Source: an uncultured Lachnospiraceae bacterium
GTDB lineage: Bacteria; Bacillota; Clostridia; Lachnospirales; Lachnospiraceae
NCBI GenBank assembly: GCA_949840805.1
Contig: CATKXR010000009.1
Location: 1-64,000, forward strand
Reading direction: 5' to 3'
DNA length: 64,000 nt
The notes under the pieces were generated by a model. It made no database searches and was not told the origin of the DNA. It was given only the letters and a program-made list of their open reading frames with translations. The position numbers and the translations under genes are program-made. This document shows positions 26,217 through 35,766 of this stretch, piece by piece (the stretch's first letter is position 1; each line of letters begins with the position of its first letter).

Positions 26217-27221
26217 ATGTTAGTGTCCAATGATATTGGAATTGATCTGGGTACAGCAAGTATTTTAGTATATATCAAGGGAAAAGGCGTGGTGCTGAAG
26301 GAACCGTCAGTGGTAGCCATAGACCGTGATTCCAGTAAAATTATGGCTATAGGAGAGGAAGCGCGCCTGATGATCGGCCGGACACCAGGAAATATTATTG
26401 CCATACGTCCTCTGCGGCAGGGAGTGATCTCTGATTATACGGTGACAGAGAAGATGCTGAAGTATTTTATTACCAAGGCAGTGGGCAAGAGGACGCTGCG
26501 CAAGCCCCGAATTGCGGTCTGTATCCCCAGCGGCGCTACCGAGGTAGAGCGGAAGGCTGTGGAGGACGCCACGTATAATGCCGGCGCCCGGGATGTGGTG
26601 ATTATTGAGGAGCCGGTGGCGGCTGCCATTGGTGCGGGAGTGGATATTTCCAAGGCCTGCGGCAATATGATAGTGGATATCGGCGGCGGCACGGCGGATA
26701 TCGCAGTGATTTCTTTGGGCGGCCCGGTAGTGAGTACATCGATTAAGGTGGCCGGGGATGATTTTGATGAGGCGTTAGTACGCTACATGCGTAAGAAGCA
26801 TAATCTTTTGATCGGCGAGCGGACGGCTGAGGAGATCAAGATCAATATTGGCGCAGCATACCGCCGGCCGGAGGTGCTGACTATGGAAGTGCGCGGGAGG
26901 AATCTGGTAACTGGCCTTCCGAAGACCATTATGGTGACTTCTGATGAAACCCTGGAGGCGCTCAGGGAGCCGGCTATGCAGATCGTAGACGCAGTCCACA
27001 ATGTATTGGAAAGGACCCCGCCGGAATTGGCGGCGGATATTTTTGACCGGGGGATTGTGATGACCGGAGGCGGCGCGCTTTTGAACGGACTGGACCAGCT
27101 TATCGAGGAAAAGTCAGGCATCACGACCATGGTGGCAGAGGAGCCGCTGACAGCGGTAGCCATCGGCACAGGCAAGTTTATTGAGTTTCAGCACGGGGAT
27201 CTCAAAGCCCGTGAATATTGA
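26217..27221 (+). CDS. MreB/Mbl-type bacterial actin
   Basis: The 334-residue actin-fold protein has phosphate loop 1 IGIDLGTASILVYIKG, connect 1 SGATEVERKAVEDATYNAG, IIEEPVAAAIGAG, phosphate loop 2 IVDIGGGTADIAVISL, and adenosine loop VMTGGGALLNGLDQLI. It forms filaments under the membrane that guide side-wall synthesis. GGAGGAAG precedes the start. No mreC or mreD follows, so it is more like the unlinked Mbl/MreBH paralogues than the mreBCD copy. It ends at the 27292 terminator. Confidence 0.93.
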   Translation: MLVSNDIGIDLGTASILVYIKGKGVVLKEPSVVAIDRDSSKIMAIGEEARLMIGRTPGNIIAIRPLRQGVISDYTVTEKMLKYFITKAVGKRTLRKPRIAVCIPSGATEVERKAVEDATYNAGARDVVIIEEPVAAAIGAGVDISKACGNMIVDIGGGTADIAVISLGGPVVSTSIKVAGDDFDEALVRYMRKKHNLLIGERTAEEIKINIGAAYRRPEVLTMEVRGRNLVTGLPKTIMVTSDETLEALREPAMQIVDAVHNVLERTPPELAADIFDRGIVMTGGGALLNGLDQLIEEKSGITTMVAEEPLTAVAIGTGKFIEFQHGDLKAREY

Positions 27222-27291
27222 TCTTAACTTATATCTTAACAGACTTCGGATATCTGGAATTCGGGACATACATGACAACAGGCGAAAGGCT

Positions 27292-27326
27292 GCTCCGCAC
27301 CGGGTATATGGTGCGGGGCTTTTTCT
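27292..27326 (+). terminator. Intrinsic terminator after mreB/mbl
   Basis: CCGCACC (27295-27301) and GGTGCGG (27310-27316) form the stem, extended by flanking GC pairs, then CTTTTTCTC. It lies 70 bases past the actin stop. Confidence 0.85.
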
Positions 27327-27352
27327 CTTCGCAAAAGTAAGGTGGCACAGGC

Positions 27353-29593
27353 ATGGCGACAGTAAAAGGATATGTGGAAAAGATAAAATACCGGAACGAA
27401 GAAAATGGATATTCCGTCCTGGAGGTGGGATATGAAGGCCAGGATTACGTGCTGGTGGGGATCTTTCCCTATATTAGTGAGGGAGATCTGATGGAAGCAG
27501 AAGGACGGATGACAGAGCATTCCCTTTATGGGGAACAGCTTCAGGTAGAAAAATATGAATTGAAAGCTCCGGAGGATACGGCATCCATGGAGCGTTATCT
27601 GGGTTCCGGCGCAATCAAGGGAGTAGGGATGGCCCTGGCGGCGAGGATTGTCCGAAAATTCAAATCGGACACTTTCCGCATTATAGAAGAAGAACCTGAG
27701 CGCCTGGCAGAAGTCAAAGGGATCAGCGAAAAGCTGGCTCGGGCGATCTCAGAACAGATGGAAGAAAAAAAGGAAATGCGCCAGGCTATGATGTTTCTCC
27801 AAGGCTATGGAATATCCATGAACCTGGCATTGAAGATTTATCAGGAATACGGCCAGGAAATGTATGGGATTATCCGGGAAAATCCTTATAGGCTGGCAGA
27901 TGATATTCAGGGTGTCGGCTTTAAGATAGCAGATGAGATTGCCCAGCGTGCAGGGATTTTTATGGATTCGGATTATCGGATTCACAGCGGGATATTTTAT
28001 TGCCTTCTGCAGTCCGTGGCGAACGGACATACTTATCTGCCTCAGGAAGAGCTGTTGAAAAACGCATCGGAACTTCTCCATGTAGACTGCAGCACGATGG
28101 AAAAACATTTGATGGATCTGCAGATGGAAAAAAAGATTGTGGTGAAAGTCGGAGAGAAAAACAACCCACATATTTATGCAGCCCAATATTATTATATGGA
28201 ATTAAATACAGCCCGGATGCTTCATGACTTAAATCTTCGCGGCACAGAGCCGGAAGACGATATTCGGAAAAAACTTGAGTATATCTGCCAGGAAGAGGGA
28301 ATTGAAGCTGACCAGATGCAGATCCAGGCAGTGATGAAGGCGGTGAACAGCGGGCTGTTGATTATAACAGGCGGTCCTGGTACTGGAAAGACTACCACAA
28401 TCAATACGATTATCCGCTATTTTGAGCAGGAAGAGATGACCATTCTTCTGGCAGCCCCCACAGGGAGGGCTGCAAAACGGATGACAGAGGCTACCGGTTA
28501 TGAGGCGAAGACGATTCACCGTCTGTTGGAACTGAATGGGGCGCCGGATGATAACGGCGGAACTTCAGGGATGCATTTTGAGAGGGGAGAGGAAAATCCT
28601 CTGGAGGCGGATGCCGTTATTATTGATGAGACTTCCATGGTGGATATATATCTGATGAATGCCCTCTTAAAAGCAATCAGCCCGGGAACCAGGCTGATTC
28701 TGGTGGGAGATGTGAACCAGCTTCCCAGCGTAGGGGCGGGGAATGTGCTGCGGGATATTATTGAGTCAGAGCAGTTTCAGGTAGTGCGTCTGAATCGTAT
28801 TTTCCGCCAGGCGGCGGAGAGCGATATTATCGTAAATGCCCACAAGATCAACGGCGGGGAAAAGATTCCATTAGGAAAGAAAAGCCGTGATTTTTTGTTT
28901 ATCCGCGGAGAGCAGCCGGATAGCATTATCCGCTCTATGATTGCCCTGGTGAGAGAAAAGCTGCCTGGGTATGTAAAAGCGGATCCTTTTGATATCCAGA
29001 TTATGACGCCTATGAGAAAAGGCGCCCTGGGGGTAGAACGGCTTAACGGAATTTTGCAGGAGCATCTGAATCCAAAATCTGCCGAAAAAGCAGAAAAAGA
29101 AGCGGGGGGAACCTTGTACCGTGTAGGGGATAAGGTGATGCAGGTGAAAAACAACTATCAGTTGGAATGGGAGGTGAGAGGGAGCCATGGAACCGTATCG
29201 GATTCCGGCACAGGTGTTTTTAACGGAGATATAGGGATTATCCGTCAGATTAACATGTTTTCAGAAGAGATGACAGTAGAATTTGATGAGGGACGGATGG
29301 TGGATTATGGGTTCCGGCAGTTGGAGGAGCTGGAGCTTGCCTATGCCATTACCATACATAAGTCCCAGGGAAGCGAATACCCTGCAGTGGTTATTCCGGT
29401 ACATTCAGGACCTCGTATGCTGATGACACGGAACCTGATCTATACGGCAGTGACCCGTGCCCGCGCTTGCGTCTGTCTGGTGGGAAATCCGGAAATATTT
29501 CAGTCAATGGTAGATAATGAGGCGGAGCAAAGAAGATATACAGGGCTTGAAGAGCGTATCAGGGAGATTAGTATCCAGTCATTGGGCAGATAG
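27353..29593 (+). CDS. recD2: RecD2-type ATP-dependent DNA helicase
   Basis: The 746-residue SF1 helicase works without RecBC. An N-terminal OB/HhH region (about 1-190; ERLAEVKGISEKLARAISEQ) precedes Walker A GGPGTGKTTTIN (about 341), Walker B VIIDETSMVD, motif III LVGDVNQLPSVGAG, and C-terminal AITIHKSQGSEYPAVVIP with YTAVTRARACVCLVG. RecD2 unwinds DNA 5'-3' in repair. The ribosome site AAGGTGG is modest. It lies 43 bases ahead of comF, and the two may be transcribed together. Confidence 0.95.
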   Translation: MATVKGYVEKIKYRNEENGYSVLEVGYEGQDYVLVGIFPYISEGDLMEAEGRMTEHSLYGEQLQVEKYELKAPEDTASMERYLGSGAIKGVGMALAARIVRKFKSDTFRIIEEEPERLAEVKGISEKLARAISEQMEEKKEMRQAMMFLQGYGISMNLALKIYQEYGQEMYGIIRENPYRLADDIQGVGFKIADEIAQRAGIFMDSDYRIHSGIFYCLLQSVANGHTYLPQEELLKNASELLHVDCSTMEKHLMDLQMEKKIVVKVGEKNNPHIYAAQYYYMELNTARMLHDLNLRGTEPEDDIRKKLEYICQEEGIEADQMQIQAVMKAVNSGLLIITGGPGTGKTTTINTIIRYFEQEEMTILLAAPTGRAAKRMTEATGYEAKTIHRLLELNGAPDDNGGTSGMHFERGEENPLEADAVIIDETSMVDIYLMNALLKAISPGTRLILVGDVNQLPSVGAGNVLRDIIESEQFQVVRLNRIFRQAAESDIIVNAHKINGGEKIPLGKKSRDFLFIRGEQPDSIIRSMIALVREKLPGYVKADPFDIQIMTPMRKGALGVERLNGILQEHLNPKSAEKAEKEAGGTLYRVGDKVMQVKNNYQLEWEVRGSHGTVSDSGTGVFNGDIGIIRQINMFSEEMTVEFDEGRMVDYGFRQLEELELAYAITIHKSQGSEYPAVVIPVHSGPRMLMTRNLIYTAVTRARACVCLVGNPEIFQSMVDNEAEQRRYTGLEERIREISIQSLGR

Positions 29594-29635
29594 GTATGCT
29601 TGTCAGTATAGGAACGGTTTGGGAAAAGGAGGAGA

Positions 29636-30397
29636 ATGAAAGATTTAATATATGAAAAGACCCTGGCGGCAGGGATGGCTCTGGTGAATGTGTTATTTCC
29701 GCGGAGATGTCCGGTTTGCGGAAGGATCGTATATCCGGAAAGAGAGATGATCTGCCCGTCCTGTATCTCTCGTCTGTCGGTGGTAAAGCAGCCTGTATGT
29801 AAAAAGTGCGGTAAAGAGGTATTAAGTGATCAGATCGAGTACTGTCTGGATTGTACCCGCCACCATCGTACCTTTGATTCAGGAGCGGCGCTTCTGAATT
29901 ATAATGAAGCGGCAAAACATTCCATGGCTGCCATTAAGTATAAGAACAAAAGGGAATATCTTGACTTTTATGGCGCTGCCATGGTGAGCAGGTTCGGAAA
30001 GTTAATGAATCTCTGGCAGGCGGATGCGCTGATTCCTGTCCCGATTCATCCTTCCCGCCGGCGGGAGAGGGGATTTAACCAGGCCGAAGAACTGGCCAAA
30101 CGGCTTGGGCGGGGATGGGGGCTTCCTGTGGACCGTAAATTATTGATCCGCAGGAAAAAGACGGCGCCACAGAGAGAATTAAATCCATCACAGCGGCTGA
30201 GAAATCTCCAGGAGGCATTCCAGATTAACCCGTCTTATAAAGAGGAGGACAAAGAGGGAAAAGTTCCTCGCTGTGCAGTTTTAGTCGATGATATTTACAC
30301 GACCGGGAGCACGATAGAAGCGTGTTCCCGGGTGCTGAAGTCCGCAGGAGTGGAGGAAATCCATTTCTTGACGGTCTGTATCGGGATCGGGAGATAA
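29636..30397 (+). CDS. comF: ComF-family phosphoribosyltransferase-like protein
   Basis: The 253-residue protein has N-terminal zinc fingers (CPVCGRIVYP with CPSC; CKKCGKEVLSDQ with CLDC). A type I phosphoribosyltransferase fold follows, with PVPIHPSRRRERGFNQAEELA and the PRPP loop VLVDDIYTTGST near 216. ComF proteins act in DNA uptake or repair; the catalytic role is unclear. AAAGGAGGAG precedes the start. It lies just after recD2. Confidence 0.92.
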   Translation: MKDLIYEKTLAAGMALVNVLFPRRCPVCGRIVYPEREMICPSCISRLSVVKQPVCKKCGKEVLSDQIEYCLDCTRHHRTFDSGAALLNYNEAAKHSMAAIKYKNKREYLDFYGAAMVSRFGKLMNLWQADALIPVPIHPSRRRERGFNQAEELAKRLGRGWGLPVDRKLLIRRKKTAPQRELNPSQRLRNLQEAFQINPSYKEEDKEGKVPRCAVLVDDIYTTGSTIEACSRVLKSAGVEEIHFLTVCIGIGR

Positions 30398-30401
30398 ACC
30401 G

Positions 30402-30908
30402 TTATGACCTGCAGAATACCACAATAAGGTCAGGAGAGGTCTGGGCAGGGATGCTTCGGGTAGTAGCGCTGTAGATAACCAGAAGCATCTTACCAGATAA
30501 TATGCCGCCAAAGGGCTGGCCATTCGGAAGTGTCTTTTTCGTGTTGTCAGACACATTGAGACGCAGAGTGTCGTCAGAATTGGTTAGCTGGCCTGAGAAG
30601 GAAAGACGGGTAAAGGTGTCTAAAGCAGCGTAAATGCCGTTATAGCCAGGGACTATTGCCACCGCATGATAGAGAGGCGGATAAACCAGTAAGGCAGGAG
30701 CCAGCAGAGAATAAAAACAGGTTATCTGCTCACCTGCTTTTAAGGCATGATTATCCAGAACATAGGTCGAGCCGTCTACATGGATATTTACAATGCCCTG
30801 ATCCATGGTCTGCAAGGTGAGTTTTATTCCGCAGCCTGCCTGAGAAGGAGATGCATCCTGCCATTCTATCTGAAGAATGGTTCCGGTCGTTGGGGTATAT
30901 TGAGACAT
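30402..30908 (-). CDS. Hypothetical beta-rich protein, 168 residues
   Basis: I do not recognise a family. The product starts MSQYTPTTGTILQIEWQ and has no signal peptide or helix. It is rich in T, S, L and V with alternating patterns suggesting beta strands (an early half LTLQTMDQGIVNIHVDG, a late half FSGQLTNSDDTLRLNVSD). Start 30908 has CGGAGG upstream. It lies convergent to comF and before the ATPase/nuclease pair on the same strand, but 128 bases separate them. A spore or surface role would be a guess. Confidence 0.65.
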   Translation of the reverse strand: MSQYTPTTGTILQIEWQDASPSQAGCGIKLTLQTMDQGIVNIHVDGSTYVLDNHALKAGEQITCFYSLLAPALLVYPPLYHAVAIVPGYNGIYAALDTFTRLSFSGQLTNSDDTLRLNVSDNTKKTLPNGQPFGGILSGKMLLVIYSATTRSIPAQTSPDLIVVFCRS

Positions 30909-31035
30909 AAAAGCCTCCGATGTTTTTGTCATTATCATACTATGTTCAGAATGAAAAAAAGCAACCGCTCAGAATACTGAACGGTTGAAATATCAGGTCC
31001 GGGCCTGCAAAGAATCAGGGAATTCTTACGGCTGC

Positions 31036-32931
31036 CTAAATGGGGATTAAATGAAATGGTATCTGGTTCGCCGTCATCGTCTGGGATTCCCTTTGATGGC
31101 AGGTGAAGATAATGATCTGATTGTCGTAAGCCTGTGACAGCCATTCCAGAGCGGTCGCAAGCCTGTCATCGTCATATTGGACAAAGCTGTCGTCAAAGAC
31201 AAGAGGTATCTCATCATGGCCTGACTGGATCAGACGGGCGGCAGCCATGCGCAGGGCTAAATATACCTGGTCCATGGTTCCGCTGCTGACCTGGGATACC
31301 GGAACTAACTTGGTGCGGGTATTCATAAATAAATTCAGGTCTTCATCCACGCTCATACTGTCATATATCCCGCCTGTGATCTGGCCGATCATATCAGAGG
31401 CAGCCTTATTTAAGTAAAGGCCAAAAGAATCCCGGATGGTAGATGAAAGTCCGGTCATAGTCTCTAAGGCCAGGTCAATGGCAGCAATTTCTTCCCGGAT
31501 ACGGTCATTTTCTTCCAATACCTGCTGGAGAGATTCTACCTGGTCCTTGCATCTGGAAAGCTGTTCCAGCTTTTTTTCCAGTTCCCATTGAGAGCGCTGC
31601 TGTTTTGTGATGACCTCCTCGCAGGAAGCGGCCTGGGTTTTCAGGGAGGAGATCTCCTCTGCCTGAAGGGCTACGGACGCCTCTGAGCGGACCAACGTCT
31701 CACTTAACCGAATATACTCTTCCATCCGCGTAAGAAATGCTTCCATGGCTTCCTCGGAGATGGCAGAATCTCCTAAATGGCGGGAAAATACTTCCTGAAG
31801 CAGTTTGCCGGTATAGGAAAGGTTTCTCCGGTCATGCTTTCGTGCCAGAAGCAAGGCGGCGCCTGTGACAGAAAACAGCAGTGTAATTATTGCCAGGACA
31901 GAGATCAGCAGAAAGGCAGGATCTCCCAAGCCAGCCATAAAAGAATTGTCCAGCCTGCCGTTAGGAAGAGACAGACGGCGGGTATGTTCCTGGACCATAA
32001 TTATTATGGTAAAGATGCCGGTGACTACTGCCATGAAAAGTGCGAGGCCGGCCAGGACGGACATGGATTTTTTTTCACAGGCAGTTTTGGCAGCCTGGTA
32101 AGAATCATAGATGCCCAGGGTTTCATCCCGATATTGGGTAACGGATTCTTCATCGGTAAACTGAGCTCCGGAAAGGGCCTGCCGCCCGGAAGCAATCTTC
32201 TGAAGAAGGGTTTCCCGGTCTTCCTGCTTTTTTGATATCTGATTGTGAAATTCAGCACGTTTTTTTTGATAGGCCTGAAGCTGGTTTTCATATTCCGGCG
32301 CGGCGATATCCCGCTCTATAGTGCGGATCTCCCCCATCAGGGCCGTGTAGTTTCGGGCGGCATCCGGATCCAGCATCCGGTCAAATTCTTTGCGGCGGCT
32401 CCGAAGCTGGGAAGTCGCCCGGGTGATGTTTAAAGACATATTGCCGGTTGTATTCATGTTGGCAATGTAATTGCGCAGTTCGGATACCATGCCTCCGTCG
32501 GTAGCGCTTTTGAGCTGTCCTATGCTGATGGTATTCGTATAGGAGGTCTCGGTCAGGCCGCATAAAAGCTGATCTAAAAATGCTTTGGCAGGTTCGACCT
32601 GCTTTCCTTCCGTTTCGTTGACAATGGTCAGGGACTTTTTATCTTTGCGGAAATTGCGTTCAATCCGGTAGCGGTTTCCTTCCTGCTCCACCCGAAGCCA
32701 GCCCCCATAGGCAGCTTTGTTATCCCATGGTTCAAAATGGGACCAGGTATCATTTTTGGAGGCTCGCCCTCTGCCTCGCTCCAGTCCAAACAGCATGCAG
32801 CGGACAAAGGTGTGGATGGTGGATTTGCCTGCTTCGTTTTTGCCGTACACGATATTCAGACCGTCTGAAAAGGTCAGGTCACGGTCATGAAACTTACCGA
32901 ATCCGTCAATGTGTAAATCCAGAAATTTCAT
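31036..32931 (-). CDS. SbcC/YhaN-like AAA ATPase with internal membrane helices
   Basis: The 631-residue Rad50/SMC-type ATPase has Walker A GKNEAGKST (30-38), a central coiled coil (about 190-260 and 400-500), the signature SQVSSGTMDQVYLALRMA and Walker B IPLVFDDSF (about 575). Two hydrophobic segments interrupt the coil near 290-312 and 335-360 (LAGLALFMAVVTGIFTII; FLLISVLAIITLLFSVTG), predicting membrane attachment. Family members SbcC and YhaN are longer (about 950-1050). It is partner to the nuclease 15 bases upstream. Confidence 0.87.
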   Translation of the reverse strand: MKFLDLHIDGFGKFHDRDLTFSDGLNIVYGKNEAGKSTIHTFVRCMLFGLERGRGRASKNDTWSHFEPWDNKAAYGGWLRVEQEGNRYRIERNFRKDKKSLTIVNETEGKQVEPAKAFLDQLLCGLTETSYTNTISIGQLKSATDGGMVSELRNYIANMNTTGNMSLNITRATSQLRSRRKEFDRMLDPDAARNYTALMGEIRTIERDIAAPEYENQLQAYQKKRAEFHNQISKKQEDRETLLQKIASGRQALSGAQFTDEESVTQYRDETLGIYDSYQAAKTACEKKSMSVLAGLALFMAVVTGIFTIIIMVQEHTRRLSLPNGRLDNSFMAGLGDPAFLLISVLAIITLLFSVTGAALLLARKHDRRNLSYTGKLLQEVFSRHLGDSAISEEAMEAFLTRMEEYIRLSETLVRSEASVALQAEEISSLKTQAASCEEVITKQQRSQWELEKKLEQLSRCKDQVESLQQVLEENDRIREEIAAIDLALETMTGLSSTIRDSFGLYLNKAASDMIGQITGGIYDSMSVDEDLNLFMNTRTKLVPVSQVSSGTMDQVYLALRMAAARLIQSGHDEIPLVFDDSFVQYDDDRLATALEWLSQAYDNQIIIFTCHQRESQTMTANQIPFHLIPI

Positions 32932-32946
32932 CCTGTCAGATCCTCC

Positions 32947-34017
32947 TTATCTCCTCTCATCAGTGGTGCTAAGCAGCGCGTCTATTCCATAATAGAGAGC
33001 TTTTTTTTCTATGGGACTCATTTCCTCTTTCTGCAGAGTGCGAATATAAAATCCGATCATATCGCCGGGATGCTCGGCAAAAAGGCGGCTGAAATCATAT
33101 TCCGGTTCCGATTCATCGATGATTTCAATCACTTGCATCCGGCGCTCTAAGGGGCTCAAATCAAACTGAATGTCAGGATCCCGTTTCCCCCGGATGCGGA
33201 AGCGGTAGATATGCTCCAGCCCCCGCCTGGCCGCCTCGTCTGCAATCCGTGTACATAGCTCGCCATTGGTGGTGGCAGGAGTCACATGGATGACCAGGGG
33301 GATATATTGAGCCTGGGACATCGGGATAAATTCCAGATGAGTGACCTGGCGTGTGGACGGGCTGATCTCTCCCATCACAATGCCGTGGCGCCCGGTCTCG
33401 GTCTTGTCCAAGGGTTCGGGAGAGCCGGGAAATGCGTAGGAAAGGTCCGGGGCCAGTTCAGGTTTATGGATATGGCCTAAAGCGGCGTAGGAAAAACCTG
33501 CTTCGGCAAAATGTTTTTTGTCCATGGGAAGATGGGCGCTGTCGCCGCCGTGAGCCAGAAGAATGTGAATCCGAGGCGTTTCGGGCGGCCGGATATCCTT
33601 TAGCAAAGGTTCCGTGATTTCTGCCGTGTGGTAGGAAAAGCCGGTAACATCTACATTGAGCTTTTCAAAAGTAACGGTAGAGATTGTGTCTTCCATTAAG
33701 AAAGTTACATTGGAGCACCAGGTAAAGCTGCGTTGGGCGGAGCTTTTACGGATGCGGTCATGGTTGCCGGCGATAATGACGATCCGGATACCGGGGATGG
33801 TGGAAAACAGATAGTTTATTTCCTTTAAATCCCGCAATAAAGGCTGGCGGTGGAAGAGGTCGCCGGCAATAAAAAGGAAATCCACATCCCGCAGTTTGGC
33901 CTGGCGGATGATCTCTGCAAAGGTGTCACGGATTGCCTGAGCCCGGTCAGGGCTCCAGGGCTTGTCGCTGTCCGGGTTCATTCCCCAGTGAATGTCGGCG
34001 GTGTGGATAAATTTCAT
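32947..34017 (-). CDS. SbcD/YhaO-like DNA repair nuclease
   Basis: The 356-residue calcineurin-type metallophosphoesterase of the Mre11/SbcD group has HTADIHWG, FLFIAGDLFHRQP, VIIAGNHDRIR, LLAHGG and LGHIHKP, which provide the two-metal site. With the following ATPase it should act as a nuclease on broken or hairpin DNA ends. Start 34017 has AAAGGAG upstream; a frame to 34041 adds only eight residues. The gene is immediately upstream of the ATPase on the same strand. Confidence 0.9.
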   Translation of the reverse strand: MKFIHTADIHWGMNPDSDKPWSPDRAQAIRDTFAEIIRQAKLRDVDFLFIAGDLFHRQPLLRDLKEINYLFSTIPGIRIVIIAGNHDRIRKSSAQRSFTWCSNVTFLMEDTISTVTFEKLNVDVTGFSYHTAEITEPLLKDIRPPETPRIHILLAHGGDSAHLPMDKKHFAEAGFSYAALGHIHKPELAPDLSYAFPGSPEPLDKTETGRHGIVMGEISPSTRQVTHLEFIPMSQAQYIPLVIHVTPATTNGELCTRIADEAARRGLEHIYRFRIRGKRDPDIQFDLSPLERRMQVIEIIDESEPEYDFSRLFAEHPGDMIGFYIRTLQKEEMSPIEKKALYYGIDALLSTTDERR

Positions 34018-34079
34018 GGCAGCTCCTTTTGGTTGAGTCAATGGATCGTTAATGGGTTATTGGGTCGTGAAAGGTATGT

Positions 34080-35471
34080 TTATAATTCGCAGTTGTTGAC
34101 CGTGCGCGGGAAGGGAATTACATCGCGGATGTTGCCCATGCCGGTCAGGTACATGACGCAGCGTTCAAAGCCAAGGCCGAAGCCTGCATGGCGGGTGGAG
34201 CCATATCTGCGCAGGTCAAGATAAAACTTGTAGTCTTCTTCCTTAAGGTTTAATTCTTTCATTCGGGCAAGAAGCTTGTCATAATCGTCCTCACGCTGGC
34301 TGCCACCGATGATTTCGCCAATGCCAGGGACCAGACAGTCCATGGCAGCCACGGTCTTGCCGTCCGGGTTCATCTTCATGTAAAAGGCCTTGATTTCCTT
34401 GGGATAGTCGGTAACAAAGACAGGACGTTTGTATACCTGTTCGGTTAAATAGCGTTCGTGTTCTGTCTGCAGGTCGCATCCCCACGATACCTTATAGTCA
34501 AAGTTGTCATTGTTTTCAGACAGGATCTCGATGGCCTGGGTGTAGGTGACATGGGCAAATTCGGAATTGAGGACGCCGTTTAGCCTGTCCAATAATCCTT
34601 TGTCAATAAAATTGTTAAAAAAGGCCATCTCTTCCGGCGCATTTTCTAAAACATAACGGATGATGTGTTTGAGCATTCCTTCCGCAACGTCCATGTTATC
34701 CTCAAGATCTGCAAATGCCATCTCCGGCTCGATCATCCAGAATTCTGCGGCATGGCGGGTAGTATTGGAATTCTCCGCCCGGAACGTGGGGCCGAAGGTG
34801 TAAATATTCCGAAATGCCATGGCATAGGTTTCTCCGTTAAGCTGGCCGCTGACAGTCAGGTTGGTGGGTTTGGCGAAAAAGTCTTTGGTAAAATCAACGG
34901 AACCGTCTTCCTTTTTGGGGATATGATTCAAATCCATGGTAGTTACCTGGAACATTTCCCCGGCACCCTCGCAGTCGCTTCCGGTAATCAGGGGGGTATG
35001 CACGTAGACAAAATCCCTTTCCTGGAAATACTGGTGAATGGCGTAGGCTATCAGGGAGCGTACCCGGAATACGGCCTGGAACGTGTTGGTCCGGGGGCGA
35101 AGGTGGGTGATCGTGCGCAGGTATTCCAGGGTATGGCGTTTTTTCTGCAGAGGATAATCCGGGGCGGATGCGCCCTCCACGGTAACTTCCCGCGCCTGGA
35201 TCTCAAAAGGCTGCTTTGCGTCAGGGGTAGCTACGAGGGTTCCTTTTACGATGATGGCCGCGCCTACATTCAGTTTGCTGATCTCGGCAAAGTTCGGCAA
35301 GGTATCATGATAGACGACCTGAAGCGTTTCAAAATAACTGCCGTCGCTGACGACGACAAAGCCAAAAGCCTTGGAACCGCGGACACTGCGAACCCATCCG
35401 CCGACTGACAGCTCCTTATCCAGGTATTCTTCCCGATTTCGGTACAATTCTCTTACGGTAATTAAATCCAT
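34080..35471 (-). CDS. asnS: Asparagine--tRNA ligase
   Basis: The 463-residue class IIb synthetase has an N-terminal anticodon-binding OB fold ([22 protein letters not shown]). Its catalytic core has [18 protein letters not shown] (motif 1), [20 protein letters not shown] (motif 2) and [15 protein letters not shown] (motif 3). It charges tRNA-Asn. The start is preceded by AGGAGACG. It stands 63 bases upstream of the nuclease start on the same strand. Confidence 0.96.
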   Translation of the reverse strand: MDLITVRELYRNREEYLDKELSVGGWVRSVRGSKAFGFVVVSDGSYFETLQVVYHDTLPNFAEISKLNVGAAIIVKGTLVATPDAKQPFEIQAREVTVEGASAPDYPLQKKRHTLEYLRTITHLRPRTNTFQAVFRVRSLIAYAIHQYFQERDFVYVHTPLITGSDCEGAGEMFQVTTMDLNHIPKKEDGSVDFTKDFFAKPTNLTVSGQLNGETYAMAFRNIYTFGPTFRAENSNTTRHAAEFWMIEPEMAFADLEDNMDVAEGMLKHIIRYVLENAPEEMAFFNNFIDKGLLDRLNGVLNSEFAHVTYTQAIEILSENNDNFDYKVSWGCDLQTEHERYLTEQVYKRPVFVTDYPKEIKAFYMKMNPDGKTVAAMDCLVPGIGEIIGGSQREDDYDKLLARMKELNLKEEDYKFYLDLRRYGSTRHAGFGLGFERCVMYLTGMGNIRDVIPFPRTVNNCEL

Positions 35472-35700
35472 ATGGCGTCTCCTTTATTTTTTCGTTATTC
35501 TTTTCTTTATAATCTTAAAAATGGCAGGAATTGGCTGCCCTATGGGGATTATACTTTATTTTTTGGAATGATTCAAGGGTAAGCGGCGCCTTTCCGGAGT
35601 ACTTTTCCCGACTTTTTCCGCCGCTTTTCCAAAAGAATTGATTTCCTACAAAAGATGTCGGAAAATGCACAAAAAATCTTTGGATTAAGTATAAAATTTG

Positions 35701-35729
35701 TTCACTATTTTCGAATTATGTGGTATAAT
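35701..35729 (+). promoter_or_regulatory. Promoter of the glg genes
   Basis: TTCACT (35701-35706) and TATAAT (35724-35729, preceded by TGTGG) are 17 bases apart, about 38 bases before the GTG start of glgC. Confidence 0.65.
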
Positions 35730-35766
35730 CATATTTATCAGAAAATACAACAGCGAGGTGAGCAGC

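Noticed and set aside
25640-26404. Long minus-strand open frame (254 codons) over the feoA/mreB gap
   Set aside because: It runs through very A/T-rich non-coding DNA, the palindrome cluster and the reverse of the actin gene start, and its product has no family character. A promoter and terminator on the same strand contradict it.
34665-35408. Plus-strand open frame of 247 codons over asnS
   Set aside because: Antisense shadow of asnS, whose three class II motifs are intact.
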